Below, piece after piece: positions 19,369 to 30,381 of a DNA stretch of 64,000 nt (the first letter of the stretch is position 1; every line of letters starts with the position of its first letter). The stretch lies in assembly GCF_003416885.1 (NCBI RefSeq), contig NZ_QVPD01000005.1:124001-188000 (forward strand), read 5' to 3'. The notes beneath the pieces were generated by a model that saw only the letters and a program-made list of their open reading frames with translations, was not told the origin of the DNA and searched no databases. The position numbers and the translations under genes were made by a program. Source of the DNA: Cognatiluteimonas weifangensis. Lineage in GTDB: Bacteria; Pseudomonadota; Gammaproteobacteria; Xanthomonadales; Xanthomonadaceae.

Positions 19369-19488
19369 GGGGGACTCCGTGATGGGGCGGCGCGGAGAGC
19401 GCCGGAAAGACCCCGATTATCGCACCTCCGCCGTGCACCCGAGGAGCTTGCATAATGGGCCGGGTGCGCAGCGGTTCCGCGGGGGCGG

Positions 19489-22464
19489 ATGGCGCACGGG
19501 GATGTCCGGGGAATGCCTCAGCACGATCGCCTGTCGAACTCGTCCGCACTGTCCGCGCTGGCGTGCGCCATCGCCCTTGCGCTGTCCGCCTGCGGCGGCG
19601 GCGGTTCCAACGTCCGTGCAGCGCCGCCACCGGCCCCGCCGGCCGCTCCCGGTATCGGCTTTACCCCCACTGTCGCCACCGACAGCTCGCTGACCCAGGC
19701 GAACCCGCCCGCGGTGCCCTCGCGGGGCGCGCCGGTGACGTTCTCCAGCCCGAGCCTGAGCGGGCACCTGATCCTGACCAACGCGGCCGGTGCGCTGGGT
19801 GCGGGCCTGAAGGGCAAGGGCGTGACCATTGGTCTGGTGGACTCGGGCGTCAACCGCAACCACCCGACGCTGTCCGGGCGCGTGACCCGCAATTTCGTGC
19901 ATGTCGATCCGGATGCCAACGACCTGAGCGTCGACGACAAGATCGGCCACGGCACCATCGTCGCCTCGCTCGCGGCCGGCAAGCCGGCCATCGGCAACTA
20001 CCTCAATCCCGACGGCAGCAACTCCGGGCAGACCGGGCAATGGGGCGGCGGCGTCGCGCAGGAGGCCACCATCGTGTCCTCGCGCATCATCGGCGACACG
20101 CCGCCGGTGGACGACGGCTCCGGCCAAGGCAACGAAATCGGCGCGGGCCAGGGCTATGGCGACTTCTTCAAGGCCATCAACGCGGAGCTGGCCGACGCCG
20201 GCGCGAAGATCATCAACAACTCCTGGGGCGGCCTGTACTGGAACGACCCCGCGCTGACCACCGAGCTGGCCAACGCCTGGAAGGATTTCGTGGTCGCCCG
20301 CGGCGGCATCATCGTGTTCGCCAACGGCAACGCCGGCGAGGACCCGGCCCTGCGGCTGGAGCCGTCCGACAACGCGCGCCTGCCCACGCTGGCGAACGAC
20401 GCGCAGCTGGAAAGCGGCTGGCTGACGGTCGGCGCGCTGGATCCGGACAACCCGACCCAGCTGACCAGCTATTCGCAGGAATGCGGGTCGGCGATGAATT
20501 ACTGCCTGGTGGCACCGGGCAACGTGGTGTTCATCGATCCCGACGCGACCTCGCAGGCGACCAGCGGGCTGTACCGCGGCGGCGGCACCTCGTTCGCCGC
20601 GCCGCAGGTGGCGGGTGCGGCCGCGGTCGTGTGGTCGGCATTCCCCTATTTCGACAACGACCTGGTGCGGCAGACGATCCTCGGCGCCGCCAAGGACCTC
20701 GGCGAGTTCGGCGTGGACCCGGTGTTCGGCTGGGGCCTGCTGGACGTGACCAAGGCCGCGAACGGACCCAGCAAATTCGCCTGGGGCGACGTCAGCGTGT
20801 CGTTCAGCGGGACATCGGTTTGGCGCAACCAGATCAGCGGCGACGGCGGGCTGGTCAAGTCCGGCCCCGGCACGCTGATCCTGACCCAGATCGGCGGATA
20901 CCTTGGCGATACCCGCGTGCTTGAGGGTGGCCTCTACCTCAGTGGCGGCGCCGGGTTCTCGGACATCTTCGTCAGCCAGGGGGCTACGGTGTGGTCCGGG
21001 GGCTTCGCAATGGCCCTGCAGAACGACGGCACCTATCTCGCCGGCGCATCGGGAACGGTGGGCGCACGCAGCTTCACCCAGGGCGCGACCGGCAACCTCG
21101 GCGTGTGGCTGGGCAACACCTTCCTCGTGACCGGGCCGGCCGCACTGGACGGCCAGGTCAGCGTCCTCGGCGTCAAGCAGGGCTACGTCACCGCGTCGAG
21201 GGAAACGCTGCTCAACGCGCATTCGATCAGCGGCACCTTCGACAGCCTGAAGGCGGCGCCGAACGTGTTTCTCGACGCGTCGCTGAGCTACGACCCGAAC
21301 AACGTCTTTCTCGACATCAAGCGCATCGATGTCACCAAGGCGGTGGCCGGCATGGGGCTGTCCGGCATCACCATGGCGTCGGCAGAGCGGGTCGAGACGG
21401 CAATGGGCGCCATCGACAGTCAGCTCGCCGGCATCGCGCCAGCCGGCATCGACGGCGCCTTCATCGATGCCGCGGGCGCCCTGCAGCATTCGACCAGCGT
21501 GGCCAATGCCGACCTGTCGCTGCGCAGCCTGTCGGGGCAGTTGCATGCGGCCTCCTCGGCCCTGACCTTCGACAGCATCGACGCCACGCGCCGCGCGCTG
21601 GACGCGCGCGTCGAGCGGCTGGGCACGAGTCGGCATGCCGCCGGCGGCTGGTACCGCGACCTCGCCACCAGCGGCACCCTGGCGCAAGCCGGATACGACG
21701 GCGTGGCGCTTGATGCCCAGGGCGAGATGATCGGCAACGACTGGCGCGCGGCGGGCGGCGATGCGGTCTTCGGCCTCGCCATGAGCCGGGTGCGGCAGGC
21801 CAACTGGCTGGGCGCCTTCGGCGACCGCAGCCGAGGCGAGCAGCGCGAGGTCCAGCTGTACGCTGCCGGCTGGCACGGCGACTGGTACGGCCAGGCGCAG
21901 CTGGCGCTGGGCGGGTTCGACCGCCAGATGCAGCGCAACCTGCTGCTGGGCGCGCGCCAGGACACGGTGGCGACGACCCTGTTGGGCCGCTACCAGAGCG
22001 CATTCGCCGAGGTCGGGCGCCGCTTCGACGTCGCCGGCGTGGCGCTGAGTCCCTATGCCGGCAGCCAGTACGCGCAGATCGACAATGCTGGCTTCGCCGA
22101 GCGCGGCGAGACCGGCTTCGGCCTGCGCGCGGACGCCTGGAACAGCCGCCGCTGGCAGGGCTTCGCGGGCCTGCGTGCGCAACGCGGCTGGCGCCTGGGC
22201 GGCGTCGACTTGCGCGCCGACACGCGCGCGGAATGGCAACGGACACTGGCCTCGCAGGGCGAACTGTTCCAGGCCAGCTTCACCGGCCTGTCGCAATGGG
22301 CGCCGGTGCAGGGCATCGGCCTGGCCGAGCACGGCGTCACCTTCGGTGCCGGCCTGTCGGCGCTGTTCGGCGACGACGCGCTGCTGCGCCTCGATGCCGT
22401 CCGTCGTTCCAGCCCGCTGGGCGGCAACAACACCGTCTCGCTGCAGGGCTTCTATCGCTTTTGA
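19489..22464 (+). CDS. Autotransporter S8 (subtilisin-like) serine protease with lipobox
   Basis: This protein of 991 residues has three parts. First is a hydrophobic leader ending in a lipobox, LSACGGGG. Next is a subtilisin domain with Asp118 (VDSGVN), His154 (GHGTIVAS) and Ser368 (GGTSFAAPQ). Last comes a beta-helical passenger and a C-terminal 12-strand beta-barrel from about residue 720, ending in the terminal aromatic YRF. It should be exported through the inner membrane and present or release its protease at the cell surface. The combination of lipobox and S8 domain resembles Neisseria NalP. The start could instead be the ATG at 19513. Confidence 0.9.
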   Translation: MAHGDVRGMPQHDRLSNSSALSALACAIALALSACGGGGSNVRAAPPPAPPAAPGIGFTPTVATDSSLTQANPPAVPSRGAPVTFSSPSLSGHLILTNAAGALGAGLKGKGVTIGLVDSGVNRNHPTLSGRVTRNFVHVDPDANDLSVDDKIGHGTIVASLAAGKPAIGNYLNPDGSNSGQTGQWGGGVAQEATIVSSRIIGDTPPVDDGSGQGNEIGAGQGYGDFFKAINAELADAGAKIINNSWGGLYWNDPALTTELANAWKDFVVARGGIIVFANGNAGEDPALRLEPSDNARLPTLANDAQLESGWLTVGALDPDNPTQLTSYSQECGSAMNYCLVAPGNVVFIDPDATSQATSGLYRGGGTSFAAPQVAGAAAVVWSAFPYFDNDLVRQTILGAAKDLGEFGVDPVFGWGLLDVTKAANGPSKFAWGDVSVSFSGTSVWRNQISGDGGLVKSGPGTLILTQIGGYLGDTRVLEGGLYLSGGAGFSDIFVSQGATVWSGGFAMALQNDGTYLAGASGTVGARSFTQGATGNLGVWLGNTFLVTGPAALDGQVSVLGVKQGYVTASRETLLNAHSISGTFDSLKAAPNVFLDASLSYDPNNVFLDIKRIDVTKAVAGMGLSGITMASAERVETAMGAIDSQLAGIAPAGIDGAFIDAAGALQHSTSVANADLSLRSLSGQLHAASSALTFDSIDATRRALDARVERLGTSRHAAGGWYRDLATSGTLAQAGYDGVALDAQGEMIGNDWRAAGGDAVFGLAMSRVRQANWLGAFGDRSRGEQREVQLYAAGWHGDWYGQAQLALGGFDRQMQRNLLLGARQDTVATTLLGRYQSAFAEVGRRFDVAGVALSPYAGSQYAQIDNAGFAERGETGFGLRADAWNSRRWQGFAGLRAQRGWRLGGVDLRADTRAEWQRTLASQGELFQASFTGLSQWAPVQGIGLAEHGVTFGAGLSALFGDDALLRLDAVRRSSPLGGNNTVSLQGFYRF

Positions 22465-22517
22465 CGCGTGACGGCGGAGCCTGCGGTGCGGCCGCATGCC
22501 GCACCGCGGCGAACCGC

Positions 22518-23111
22518 TCAAGGCCGCAATGGCAGCAGGTACAGGCTGCGGCCGCGGCCGCTTCCGCCCGTTGGCCGGAAACCCTGCGCCAGGAACAACG
22601 CGGGCACCCCGGTCCAGGCGAACGCGCCGGCCAGACGTTCGCCGGCCGCCACCGCCTGCGGATAGGCCTCGAGTTCGCGCGCGCCTTGTCTCCGGGCGAA
22701 GGCCACCGCGGCCGCGACCAGGGCCGTGGCCACGCCGCGGCCGCGCCAGCGCGCGGGCACGTACAGGCAGTTGAGCGACCAGGTGCCCGCGTCCCAGTCG
22801 CGCTGCAGCGCCTTGCTGCGTTCGATCCGGGGGAAGTCCGCGCGCGGGCCGACCGCGCACCAGCCCACCGGCTGGTCGTCGGCGAAGGCCAGCACGCCCG
22901 AGGCCTCGCCGGCTTCCACCAGGGCGCGGAACGCGGCGCGGTTCGGCGCGCCCTTGGCCGCCTCCCAGGTCTTGCCGCCCATCGGCACCCGCCACCACAT
23001 GCACCAGCAGCCGCCGCAGGCGCCGTTGTCGCCGAACAGGGCCGCGATCAGCGGCCAGTCGTCGCGGCGCAACGGTCGCGTGTCGATGGCTGGCTGGCCG
23101 CTCGCCCGCAT
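22518..23111 (-). CDS. GNAT-family N-acetyltransferase
   Basis: This 197-residue protein has a GNAT core: LNCLYVPARWRGRGVATALV near residue 115 holds the acetyl-CoA binding loop. The N-terminal half contains a Cys/Trp-rich segment, CGGCWCMWWRVP near residue 32, of the type found in some GNATs annotated as hypothetical. It starts 16 bases after the liuA stop codon and is probably co-transcribed with it. Substrate unknown. Confidence 0.82.
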   Translation of the reverse strand: MRASGQPAIDTRPLRRDDWPLIAALFGDNGACGGCWCMWWRVPMGGKTWEAAKGAPNRAAFRALVEAGEASGVLAFADDQPVGWCAVGPRADFPRIERSKALQRDWDAGTWSLNCLYVPARWRGRGVATALVAAAVAFARRQGARELEAYPQAVAAGERLAGAFAWTGVPALFLAQGFRPTGGSGRGRSLYLLPLRP

Positions 23112-23127
23112 CGCCTCGGCCGTCGCC

Positions 23128-24285
23128 TCAGGCGCGCCCTTCGAACAGCTCGCGGCCGATCAGCATGCGCCGGATTTCGTTGGTGCCGGCGCCGATGGCG
23201 TAGAGCTTGGCGTCGCGCAGGATGCGGCCGGTGTCGAACTCGTTGATGTAGCCGTTGCCGCCCAGCGTCTGGATCGCCTCCAGGCCGACCTGCACCGCGG
23301 CCTCGCTGGCGTGCAGCAGGCAGGCGGCCGCGTCCACCCGCGACTTGTGCCCGGCGTCGTAGTCGCGCGCCACCTGGTAGGCGAAGGCGCGCGAGGACTG
23401 CAGCGCGGTATACATGTCGGCGAGCTTGGCCTGCATCAGCTCGAAGGTGCCGATGGGCGCGTCGAACTGCCGGCGTTCGCGCACGTAGGACAGGGCGATG
23501 TCGAGCGCCGCCTGCATCAGCCCGAGCGGGCCGCCGCTGAGCACCAGGCGCTCGGTGTTGAGGCCCGACATCAGCACCCGGACGCCCTGGTGCACTTCGC
23601 CCAGCACGTTCCCGGCCGGGATCGCGCAATCCTCGAACACCAGCTCGCAGGTGTTGGAGCCGCGCATGCCGAGCTTGTCGAGCTTCTGCGCGGTGGAAAA
23701 GCCGGGCATGCCCTTTTCGACGATGAAGGCGGTCATGCACTTGCTGCCGGCGTCCTTGCCGGCGGTGCGCATGTACACCACCAGCACGTCGGCCTCGGGG
23801 CCGTTGGTGATCCACATCTTGTTGCCGTTGGCGATCCAGACGCCGTCGCGCAGCTCGGCGCGGCAGGCCATCGAACCGACGACGTCCGAGCCCGCGCCGG
23901 GTTCGCTCATCGCCAGCGCGCCCTTCCACTCGCCCGAACACAGCTTCGGCAGGTACTTCGCGCGCTGCGCCTCGTTGCCGTTGGCGTACAGGTTGTTGAC
24001 GCACAGGTTGGAGTGCGCGCCGTAGCTCAGGCCGACCGAACCGGAAGCGCGCGAGATTTCCTCCATCGCCACCAGGTGGGCGAGGTAGCCCATGCCGCTG
24101 CCGCCGTACTCGCCCGGCACCGTCATCCCCAGCAGGCCCAGCTCGCCGAGCTTGGGCCACAGGTCCTGCGGGAAGGCGTTGTCGCGGTCGATCGCCGCCG
24201 CGCGCGGCGCGATCTCGGCCGCGGCGAAACGGCGGACCGCCTCGCGCAGCGCATCGATGTCCTCACCCAGCGGAAAAGCGCGCAT
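23128..24285 (-). CDS. liuA: Isovaleryl-CoA dehydrogenase
   Basis: This 385-residue flavoprotein oxidises isovaleryl-CoA to 3-methylcrotonyl-CoA, passing electrons to ETF. Family motifs are the FAD-contact region [34 protein letters not shown], and [18 protein letters not shown], where the Glu is at the position of the catalytic base in isovaleryl-CoA dehydrogenases. The C-terminal [18 protein letters not shown] is also characteristic. It lies between the leucine dehydrogenase and a GNAT gene on the same strand, 58 bases after the former. Confidence 0.93.
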   Translation of the reverse strand: MRAFPLGEDIDALREAVRRFAAAEIAPRAAAIDRDNAFPQDLWPKLGELGLLGMTVPGEYGGSGMGYLAHLVAMEEISRASGSVGLSYGAHSNLCVNNLYANGNEAQRAKYLPKLCSGEWKGALAMSEPGAGSDVVGSMACRAELRDGVWIANGNKMWITNGPEADVLVVYMRTAGKDAGSKCMTAFIVEKGMPGFSTAQKLDKLGMRGSNTCELVFEDCAIPAGNVLGEVHQGVRVLMSGLNTERLVLSGGPLGLMQAALDIALSYVRERRQFDAPIGTFELMQAKLADMYTALQSSRAFAYQVARDYDAGHKSRVDAAACLLHASEAAVQVGLEAIQTLGGNGYINEFDTGRILRDAKLYAIGAGTNEIRRMLIGRELFEGRA

Positions 24286-24343
24286 TCTCGCTCCGTGCGT
24301 TGTCGCCGACGGCGCGACGGGGCCGTGGCCCCGTCGCTGCGGC

Positions 24344-25447
<1,104 letters not shown>

Positions 25448-25760
25448 CACGTGCTCCAGAACGCCGGCGGCCGGATCGCGCATCGCGAGCGACGCCAACA
25501 ATGTTTGGTAAGTCTTTGATTAAGCGGAAGTCTACGGCGTGACGGGCGCTCTCTCCCGACCGCAGCCGCCGTATTTTACGCGCCTGCGCCGGCAAAAGCC
25601 CGTACCCGACGGTTCGGAAACCGGTACGGAGACCCTTACTGCAGGACGCAGCCAGGCTACGGACTGGCATTAGGGGGTTGCGCTTATCCTAAGTCGTCGC
25701 TGCAAACAAACTCCCCATCCAGGCGTGCCGGATCGGCAGGCTGTCGGAGCAATCTCCCGA
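25448..25760. other. Divergent intergenic region between leucine dehydrogenase and sulfotransferase genes
   Basis: No gene is apparent in these 313 bases. The part near 25500-25530 is locally AT-richer and could hold the leucine dehydrogenase promoter. An inverted repeat CCGTACC (25600-25606) and GGTACGG (25623-25629) is a candidate operator or hairpin. I see no liuR-like regulator gene here. Confidence 0.5.
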
Positions 25761-27335
25761 ATGTCGACCCCAATTTCGCAATCCGACGACCTGCTGCGCT
25801 GGCATGAGGCCCAACGCCTGTTCGCCGCCGGGCAATCGGACGCCGCCGCCGCGATCTACCGCCAGTTGTTCCACAACCGACAACTCGCGCCTGCCGCGCA
25901 CCTGCAGCTGTCGCTGCTGGCCGGAACCAAGAGGCGATATCGCGACGCAGTGGACGAGGCAATGGCCGCGTTCGAGACCCGCATCGCCGAGCCGGATCTG
26001 TTGCAGGGCCTGGCCAGGCGGCTGGCGTATCTGGGCGAGTCGCAGGCGATGCTGACCTGCGCCAGCGACCCGTCCATATTGCGCGGCAGCAATGTGCCGG
26101 TGCTGGCCGAACTGGGCAGGATGCTGGCCAACGCCTATTTCCCGGACGATGCCCTGCAATTGCTCGAAGGCGCCCGTGCCCGTGGTTTCCGCAATCCGAC
26201 CCTGGACTACCTCATCGGTTTGTGCCGGATGTATGCCGGCGACGACGAGGTGGCCGAGCGCGAGCTGGAGTCCAGCCTGCGCGGCAACCCCGATTCGGTG
26301 CCGGCGCTGCGTGCGCTGACCAGGTTGCGGCGCCGCCCGGGCGATGGCGATGGCTGCGTCGAGCGACTGCAAGCGGTGCTGGGACGCATCGGCAAGGAGC
26401 ACGCAGACGCCCCAATGCTGCTGTACGCGCTGTTCGCCGAACTCGACCGCCGCGACGAGATCGAGCCCGCCTGGCAGGTGCTGGCCGAGGGCATGCGCCT
26501 GCGCCGCAGCCAGGTCCGCTACGACAGCGCTGCCGAACAGGCGCTGTTCGACTACCTCGGCGCGCTGAAACCGGCACCGACCCGGGGCCACGTCGATGAC
26601 GGCCCGCGGCCGGTGTTCATCGTCGGCATGCCGCGTTCGGGCACCACCCTGCTGGAACGCATCCTCGGCAACCACCCCGAGGTCGCCGACGCCGGCGAGC
26701 TGCGCGACCTGGTGCGGCAGCTGCGCTGGATGTGCGATCTCGGCGGCGCGTCCCACCTGGACCTGCCGCTGGCGCAGCGCGCCGAGGCCATCGATTTCGC
26801 CGAGCTCGGCCGCCGCTACCTGGCGCACACGCAATGGCGCGCGCGCGGCCGCGCCGTGTACACCGACAAGATGCCGCCCAACTTCCTCAACGTGTCCTAC
26901 ATCGCCCGCGCCCTGCCGCAGGCGCGGATCCTGCACATGGTGCGCGGGCCGATGGACACCTGCTTCTCCAACCTCAAGGAATGGTTCGCCGGCGCCTATC
27001 CGCACAGCTACGACCAGACCGAAATGGCCGACCACTACCGCCGCTACCGCACGTTGATGGCGCACTGGCGCGCGCTGTATCCGGGGCGGATCCTGGATGT
27101 GCGCTACGACGAGCTGGTCACCGAGCCGGAGAAGGTCGTGCGCGAGGTGCTGGCGTTCTGCGACCTGCCCTGGCACGAGGGCATGACGGCGATCGAGGAG
27201 CGCACCGGCACCGTCGCCACCGCCAGCGCCGCGCAGGTGCGCGAGCCGATCCACCAGCGGTTCCTGGAGCAGTGGCGGCGCTACGAAAACCATCTCGGCC
27301 CGCTGCGCGAACGCCTCGGCGCGCTCGCTTACTGA
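25761..27335 (+). CDS. Tetratricopeptide-repeat sulfotransferase
   Basis: This 524-residue protein has an N-terminal helical TPR-like region (about 1-270). A sulfotransferase domain follows with the PAPS 5'-phosphosulfate loop PRSGTTLLERIL near residue 290 and a 3'-phosphate site around ILHMVRGPMDTCFSNL near residue 395. The family transfers sulfate from PAPS to an unidentified acceptor, often a protein or glycan. There is no signal peptide. The ATG at 25761 is preferred over an in-frame GTG at 25725 because GGAG lies about 10 bases upstream. It converges on the MocR gene. Confidence 0.86.
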   Translation: MSTPISQSDDLLRWHEAQRLFAAGQSDAAAAIYRQLFHNRQLAPAAHLQLSLLAGTKRRYRDAVDEAMAAFETRIAEPDLLQGLARRLAYLGESQAMLTCASDPSILRGSNVPVLAELGRMLANAYFPDDALQLLEGARARGFRNPTLDYLIGLCRMYAGDDEVAERELESSLRGNPDSVPALRALTRLRRRPGDGDGCVERLQAVLGRIGKEHADAPMLLYALFAELDRRDEIEPAWQVLAEGMRLRRSQVRYDSAAEQALFDYLGALKPAPTRGHVDDGPRPVFIVGMPRSGTTLLERILGNHPEVADAGELRDLVRQLRWMCDLGGASHLDLPLAQRAEAIDFAELGRRYLAHTQWRARGRAVYTDKMPPNFLNVSYIARALPQARILHMVRGPMDTCFSNLKEWFAGAYPHSYDQTEMADHYRRYRTLMAHWRALYPGRILDVRYDELVTEPEKVVREVLAFCDLPWHEGMTAIEERTGTVATASAAQVREPIHQRFLEQWRRYENHLGPLRERLGALAY

Positions 27336-27363
27336 CTGCCCCACCGCGCGCTGCGGCTGTCCG

Positions 27364-28809
27364 TCACCGCGGCGGCAAGCGCGCGCGAAGCGCGGCGGCG
27401 AGCGCCGTCAATCCCGCGCGGATTGCGTCCACCTCGATCGCGCCGTAGCCGAAGACCACGGCCGGCCGCGGCAGGGGCGCCAGCGCGTACTCCGCGCAGG
27501 ACTGCGCCCCCGGCGCGTGCTCGCGCAGCAGCCCGAGCAGGGCGGCCTCCTGTGCCGGATCGCGCAGCTGCGCCGCCAGGTGCAGGCCCGCTTCCGACGG
27601 GATCGGCAGCAGCCACGGCGACAGCGCGGCCAGTCCCTCGAGCAGCGCAGCGCGCCGCGCCGCGTACAGCGCCTGCATCCGGCGCACGTGGCGGGCGAGG
27701 TGGCCGTCGCGGATGAAGGCGGCCAGCACCGCCTGGGTCGGCGCATCGCTGTGCGCGTCGGCGCAGTGCTTGGCGGCGGCCAGCGGCGCGCGCGCCCACG
27801 CCGGGGCCACCACGAAGCCCTTGCGCAGCGCCGGGAACAGGCTCTTGGAGAAGGTGCCGACATAGAAGACCCGGCCTTCGCGGTCGAGCGTCTGCAGCGC
27901 GTCCAGCGGCCGCCCGCCGAAGCGGAACTCGCCGTCGTAGTCGTCCTCGATCACCACGGCGTTGCGCTCGCGCGCGAACGCCAGCAGCGCCATCCGCCGC
28001 CGCTGCGACAGCACGGTGCCGGTCGGCGACTGGTGCGAGGGAGTCACGCTCACCACCCGCACGTCGTCGGGCAGGCGCGCGACGACCAGGCCTTCCCCGT
28101 CCACCGGCACCGGCACCAGCCGCGCCCCGGCCGCCGCGAAGGCCGCGCGCAGCGGCGGATAGCCCGGCTCTTCGACCGCGACGCGGGTCGTTCCCGGCGT
28201 CACCAGCAGGCGCGCGAGCAGGTCGAACGCCTGCTGCGCGCCCGAGGTCACGACCACCGCGTCGGCGTCGCAGGCGACGGCACGCGCGAAAGCCACGTGC
28301 CCCGCGATCGCCGCGCGCAGCTCCGGCAGACCCTCGGACGGCGGATAGGCGAATGGCTGCCGCGCCAATTGCCTCAGCGCCCGCGCGGTGAGCCGCCGCC
28401 ACAGCGCGTGCGGGAAATGGCGATGGTCCGGCACGCCGAGCCGGAAGTCCGGCCTGGCGGCGGGCGGCAGGGCGCCGGCGGCGTGGAACGGCGTGCGCCA
28501 GAACGGGGCCAGGCGGTGCTCCCCGCCCGCGGGCGGCGGCGTCGGCCCGTGCCGCGCGGGCAGCGTGGCGACCACCGGCCGCGCGCGGCGCCGCGGCAGC
28601 ACGTAGCCTTCGGCGACCAGCAGGTCGTAGGCGGTGGCGACGGTGTTGCGGGCCACGCCGAGGTCGGCGGCCAGCGCCCGGGTCGAGGGCAGCGGGGTGC
28701 CCGTCGCCAGCCGGCCATCGAGGATGGCGGCCCGCAACTGCCGGTGCAGGTGCCGGCTGCGGCCGGCGCCTGCGGGCAAGGTCAGCGGAACGGACAGGAC
28801 TGGCTCCAC
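27364..28809 (-). CDS. MocR/PdxR-type GntR regulator with aminotransferase domain
   Basis: This 481-residue regulator has an N-terminal GntR winged helix (about 15-80, PLPSTRALAADLGVARNTV). A class I aminotransferase fold follows, with the PLP-binding Lys322 in GTFSKSLFPALRKGF and EEPGYPPL, SHQSPTGTVLS and IEDDYDGEFRFGG at the expected positions. MocR proteins sense PLP or its adducts and control neighbouring genes. It is divergent from the GST/MBL-like/cupin operon, its most likely target. Confidence 0.9.
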   Translation of the reverse strand: MEPVLSVPLTLPAGAGRSRHLHRQLRAAILDGRLATGTPLPSTRALAADLGVARNTVATAYDLLVAEGYVLPRRRARPVVATLPARHGPTPPPAGGEHRLAPFWRTPFHAAGALPPAARPDFRLGVPDHRHFPHALWRRLTARALRQLARQPFAYPPSEGLPELRAAIAGHVAFARAVACDADAVVVTSGAQQAFDLLARLLVTPGTTRVAVEEPGYPPLRAAFAAAGARLVPVPVDGEGLVVARLPDDVRVVSVTPSHQSPTGTVLSQRRRMALLAFARERNAVVIEDDYDGEFRFGGRPLDALQTLDREGRVFYVGTFSKSLFPALRKGFVVAPAWARAPLAAAKHCADAHSDAPTQAVLAAFIRDGHLARHVRRMQALYAARRAALLEGLAALSPWLLPIPSEAGLHLAAQLRDPAQEAALLGLLREHAPGAQSCAEYALAPLPRPAVVFGYGAIEVDAIRAGLTALAAALRARLPPR

Positions 28810-28823
28810 ATTTCCTCCGGAAA

Positions 28824-28844
28824 CTGGTCCAAACAGGGGGCCAG
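28824..28844. promoter_or_regulatory. Candidate MocR operator
   Basis: CTGGTCCAAACAGGGGGCCAG is an imperfect dyad (CTGG..CC and GG.CCAG) in the 79-base gap between the divergent MocR and GST genes. MocR regulators usually bind repeats in such gaps, so this is the likeliest operator; binding is inferred. Confidence 0.45.
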
Positions 28845-28888
28845 ATTACGCGCACCCTGTCGCTCCGCACACCGTCTCCGGAGCCCCC

Positions 28889-29575
28889 ATGCTGGACGTC
28901 TATCTCGCCGCCACCCCCAACGGCCTCAAGCCGCGCCTGTTCCTGGAAGAACTGGCGGACCTCGGCGCGCCGCTGCCGCACCGCCTGCTCCCCGTGCGCC
29001 TGTCGGCCGGCGAGCAGCAGGCGCCGGCGTTCCTCGCCATCTCCCCCAACGGCAAGATCCCGGCGATCGTCGACCACGCGCCCGCCGACGGCGGCGCGCC
29101 GCTGTCGCTGTTCGAATCCGGCGCGATCCTGCAGTACCTCGCGGACAAGACCGGGCGACTGCTGCCGGCGGCGCCGCGCGCGCGCTGGGACGTGCTGCAG
29201 TGGCTGACCTGGCAGGTGGCCGGGCTCGGGCCGATGGCCGGCCAGGCCGGCTGGTTCCGCGTGCATTCCCCGCAGCGCGACGACTACGCCGCCGAGCGCT
29301 ACGTGCGCGAGACGCGCCGCCTGTACGGCGTGCTCGACCGGCGCCTGGCCGGTCGCGACGTCATCGCCGGCGACGCGTATTCGATCGCCGACATCGCCTG
29401 CTGGCCGTGGGTGCTCTCGCACGCGGGTCACGGGCAGGCGCTGGACGAGTTCCCGGCGCTCGCACGCTGGTTCCGCGCCGTCGGCCGGCGCCCCGCCACG
29501 CAGCGCGCCCTGGTCGGCTACGCGGATCCCTACGCACGCGTCCGGCACCCGTCGGCGAGGGAGGTGACGGCATGA
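28889..29575 (+). CDS. Glutathione S-transferase family protein
   Basis: This 228-residue protein has a thioredoxin-like N-terminal domain (ATPNGLKPRLFLEEL, SPNGKIPAIVDH, LFESGAILQYLADKTG) and an all-helical C-terminal domain (SIADIACWPWVL). The pattern matches the YfcG/Ure2-like nu-class of GSTs, which often act as disulfide reductases. It heads an operon whose next gene overlaps it by four bases (ATGA). The divergent MocR gene probably regulates it. Confidence 0.88.
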   Translation: MLDVYLAATPNGLKPRLFLEELADLGAPLPHRLLPVRLSAGEQQAPAFLAISPNGKIPAIVDHAPADGGAPLSLFESGAILQYLADKTGRLLPAAPRARWDVLQWLTWQVAGLGPMAGQAGWFRVHSPQRDDYAAERYVRETRRLYGVLDRRLAGRDVIAGDAYSIADIACWPWVLSHAGHGQALDEFPALARWFRAVGRRPATQRALVGYADPYARVRHPSAREVTA

Positions 29576-30381
29576 GCAGCGCCTGGATCTGCGCCACCTG
29601 CGGCACCCAGTACGCGCCGTCCGCAACGCCGCCCGCGGCCTGCCGGATCTGCGAGGACGAACGCCAGTACGTCGGCTGGAACGGGCAGCAATGGACGACG
29701 ATGGCCGAACTGGCGGCGCGCCATCGCCTGCGCCTGGGCGACGACGACGGCGTGTTCGGCCTGGCCATCGCCGGCGGCTTCGCCATCCCGCAGCGGGCCG
29801 TGCACCTGCGCACGGACGCCGGCAACATCCTGTGGGAGTGCCTCAGCCTGGTGACCGACGAGGCGGTCGCGGCGCTGCGCGCGCGCGGCGGGGTCGACCG
29901 CATCGTCATTTCGCATCCGCACTTCTACAGCGCGATGGTGGAGTGGAGCGAGGCGCTCGGCGGCGCGGAAATCCTGCTGCACGAGGCGGACCGCGCTTGG
30001 GTGCTGCGCGGCTCCGGCCGGGTCCGCTTCTGGTCGGGCACGCGCCTGCGCTTGTCCGACGACGTCACCCTGCTCAACGTCGGTGGGCACTTCCCCGGCA
30101 GCACCGCGCTGCACTGGCGCGCGGGTCCGCGGCCGGGCGGGGCGCTGTTCCCGGGCGACGCGCCGCAGGTGGCGCAGGACCGCCGCCACGTCGCCTTCAT
30201 GTACAGCTACCCGAACCACATCCCGATGCCGCCGACGGACGTGCGGCGCATGCGGGTGCTGCTGGAGGGCCTGGCGTTCGAAGACGTGTACGGCTACAGC
30301 TGGGGGCGCAACATCCTCGGCGGCGGGCGCGCGGCGGTGGATGCCTCGTTCGCGCGCTACCTGCAGCAGGTGGCGGCATGA
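29572..30381 (+). CDS. Metallo-beta-lactamase-fold protein with N-terminal zinc ribbon
   Basis: This 269-residue protein begins with a rubredoxin-like four-Cys ribbon (CATCG near 7-11, CRIC near 24-27). It then has an MBL-like fold. The usual metal motif HxHxDH is replaced by SHPHFYSAMVEW near residue 106, lacking the Asp-His pair, while VGGHFPGS and FPGDAPQV keep later metal-ligand positions. Metal binding is thus probably reduced or changed and catalysis is uncertain. It overlaps both neighbours by four bases, so it is translated with the GST and cupin. Confidence 0.82.
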   Translation: MSSAWICATCGTQYAPSATPPAACRICEDERQYVGWNGQQWTTMAELAARHRLRLGDDDGVFGLAIAGGFAIPQRAVHLRTDAGNILWECLSLVTDEAVAALRARGGVDRIVISHPHFYSAMVEWSEALGGAEILLHEADRAWVLRGSGRVRFWSGTRLRLSDDVTLLNVGGHFPGSTALHWRAGPRPGGALFPGDAPQVAQDRRHVAFMYSYPNHIPMPPTDVRRMRVLLEGLAFEDVYGYSWGRNILGGGRAAVDASFARYLQQVAA

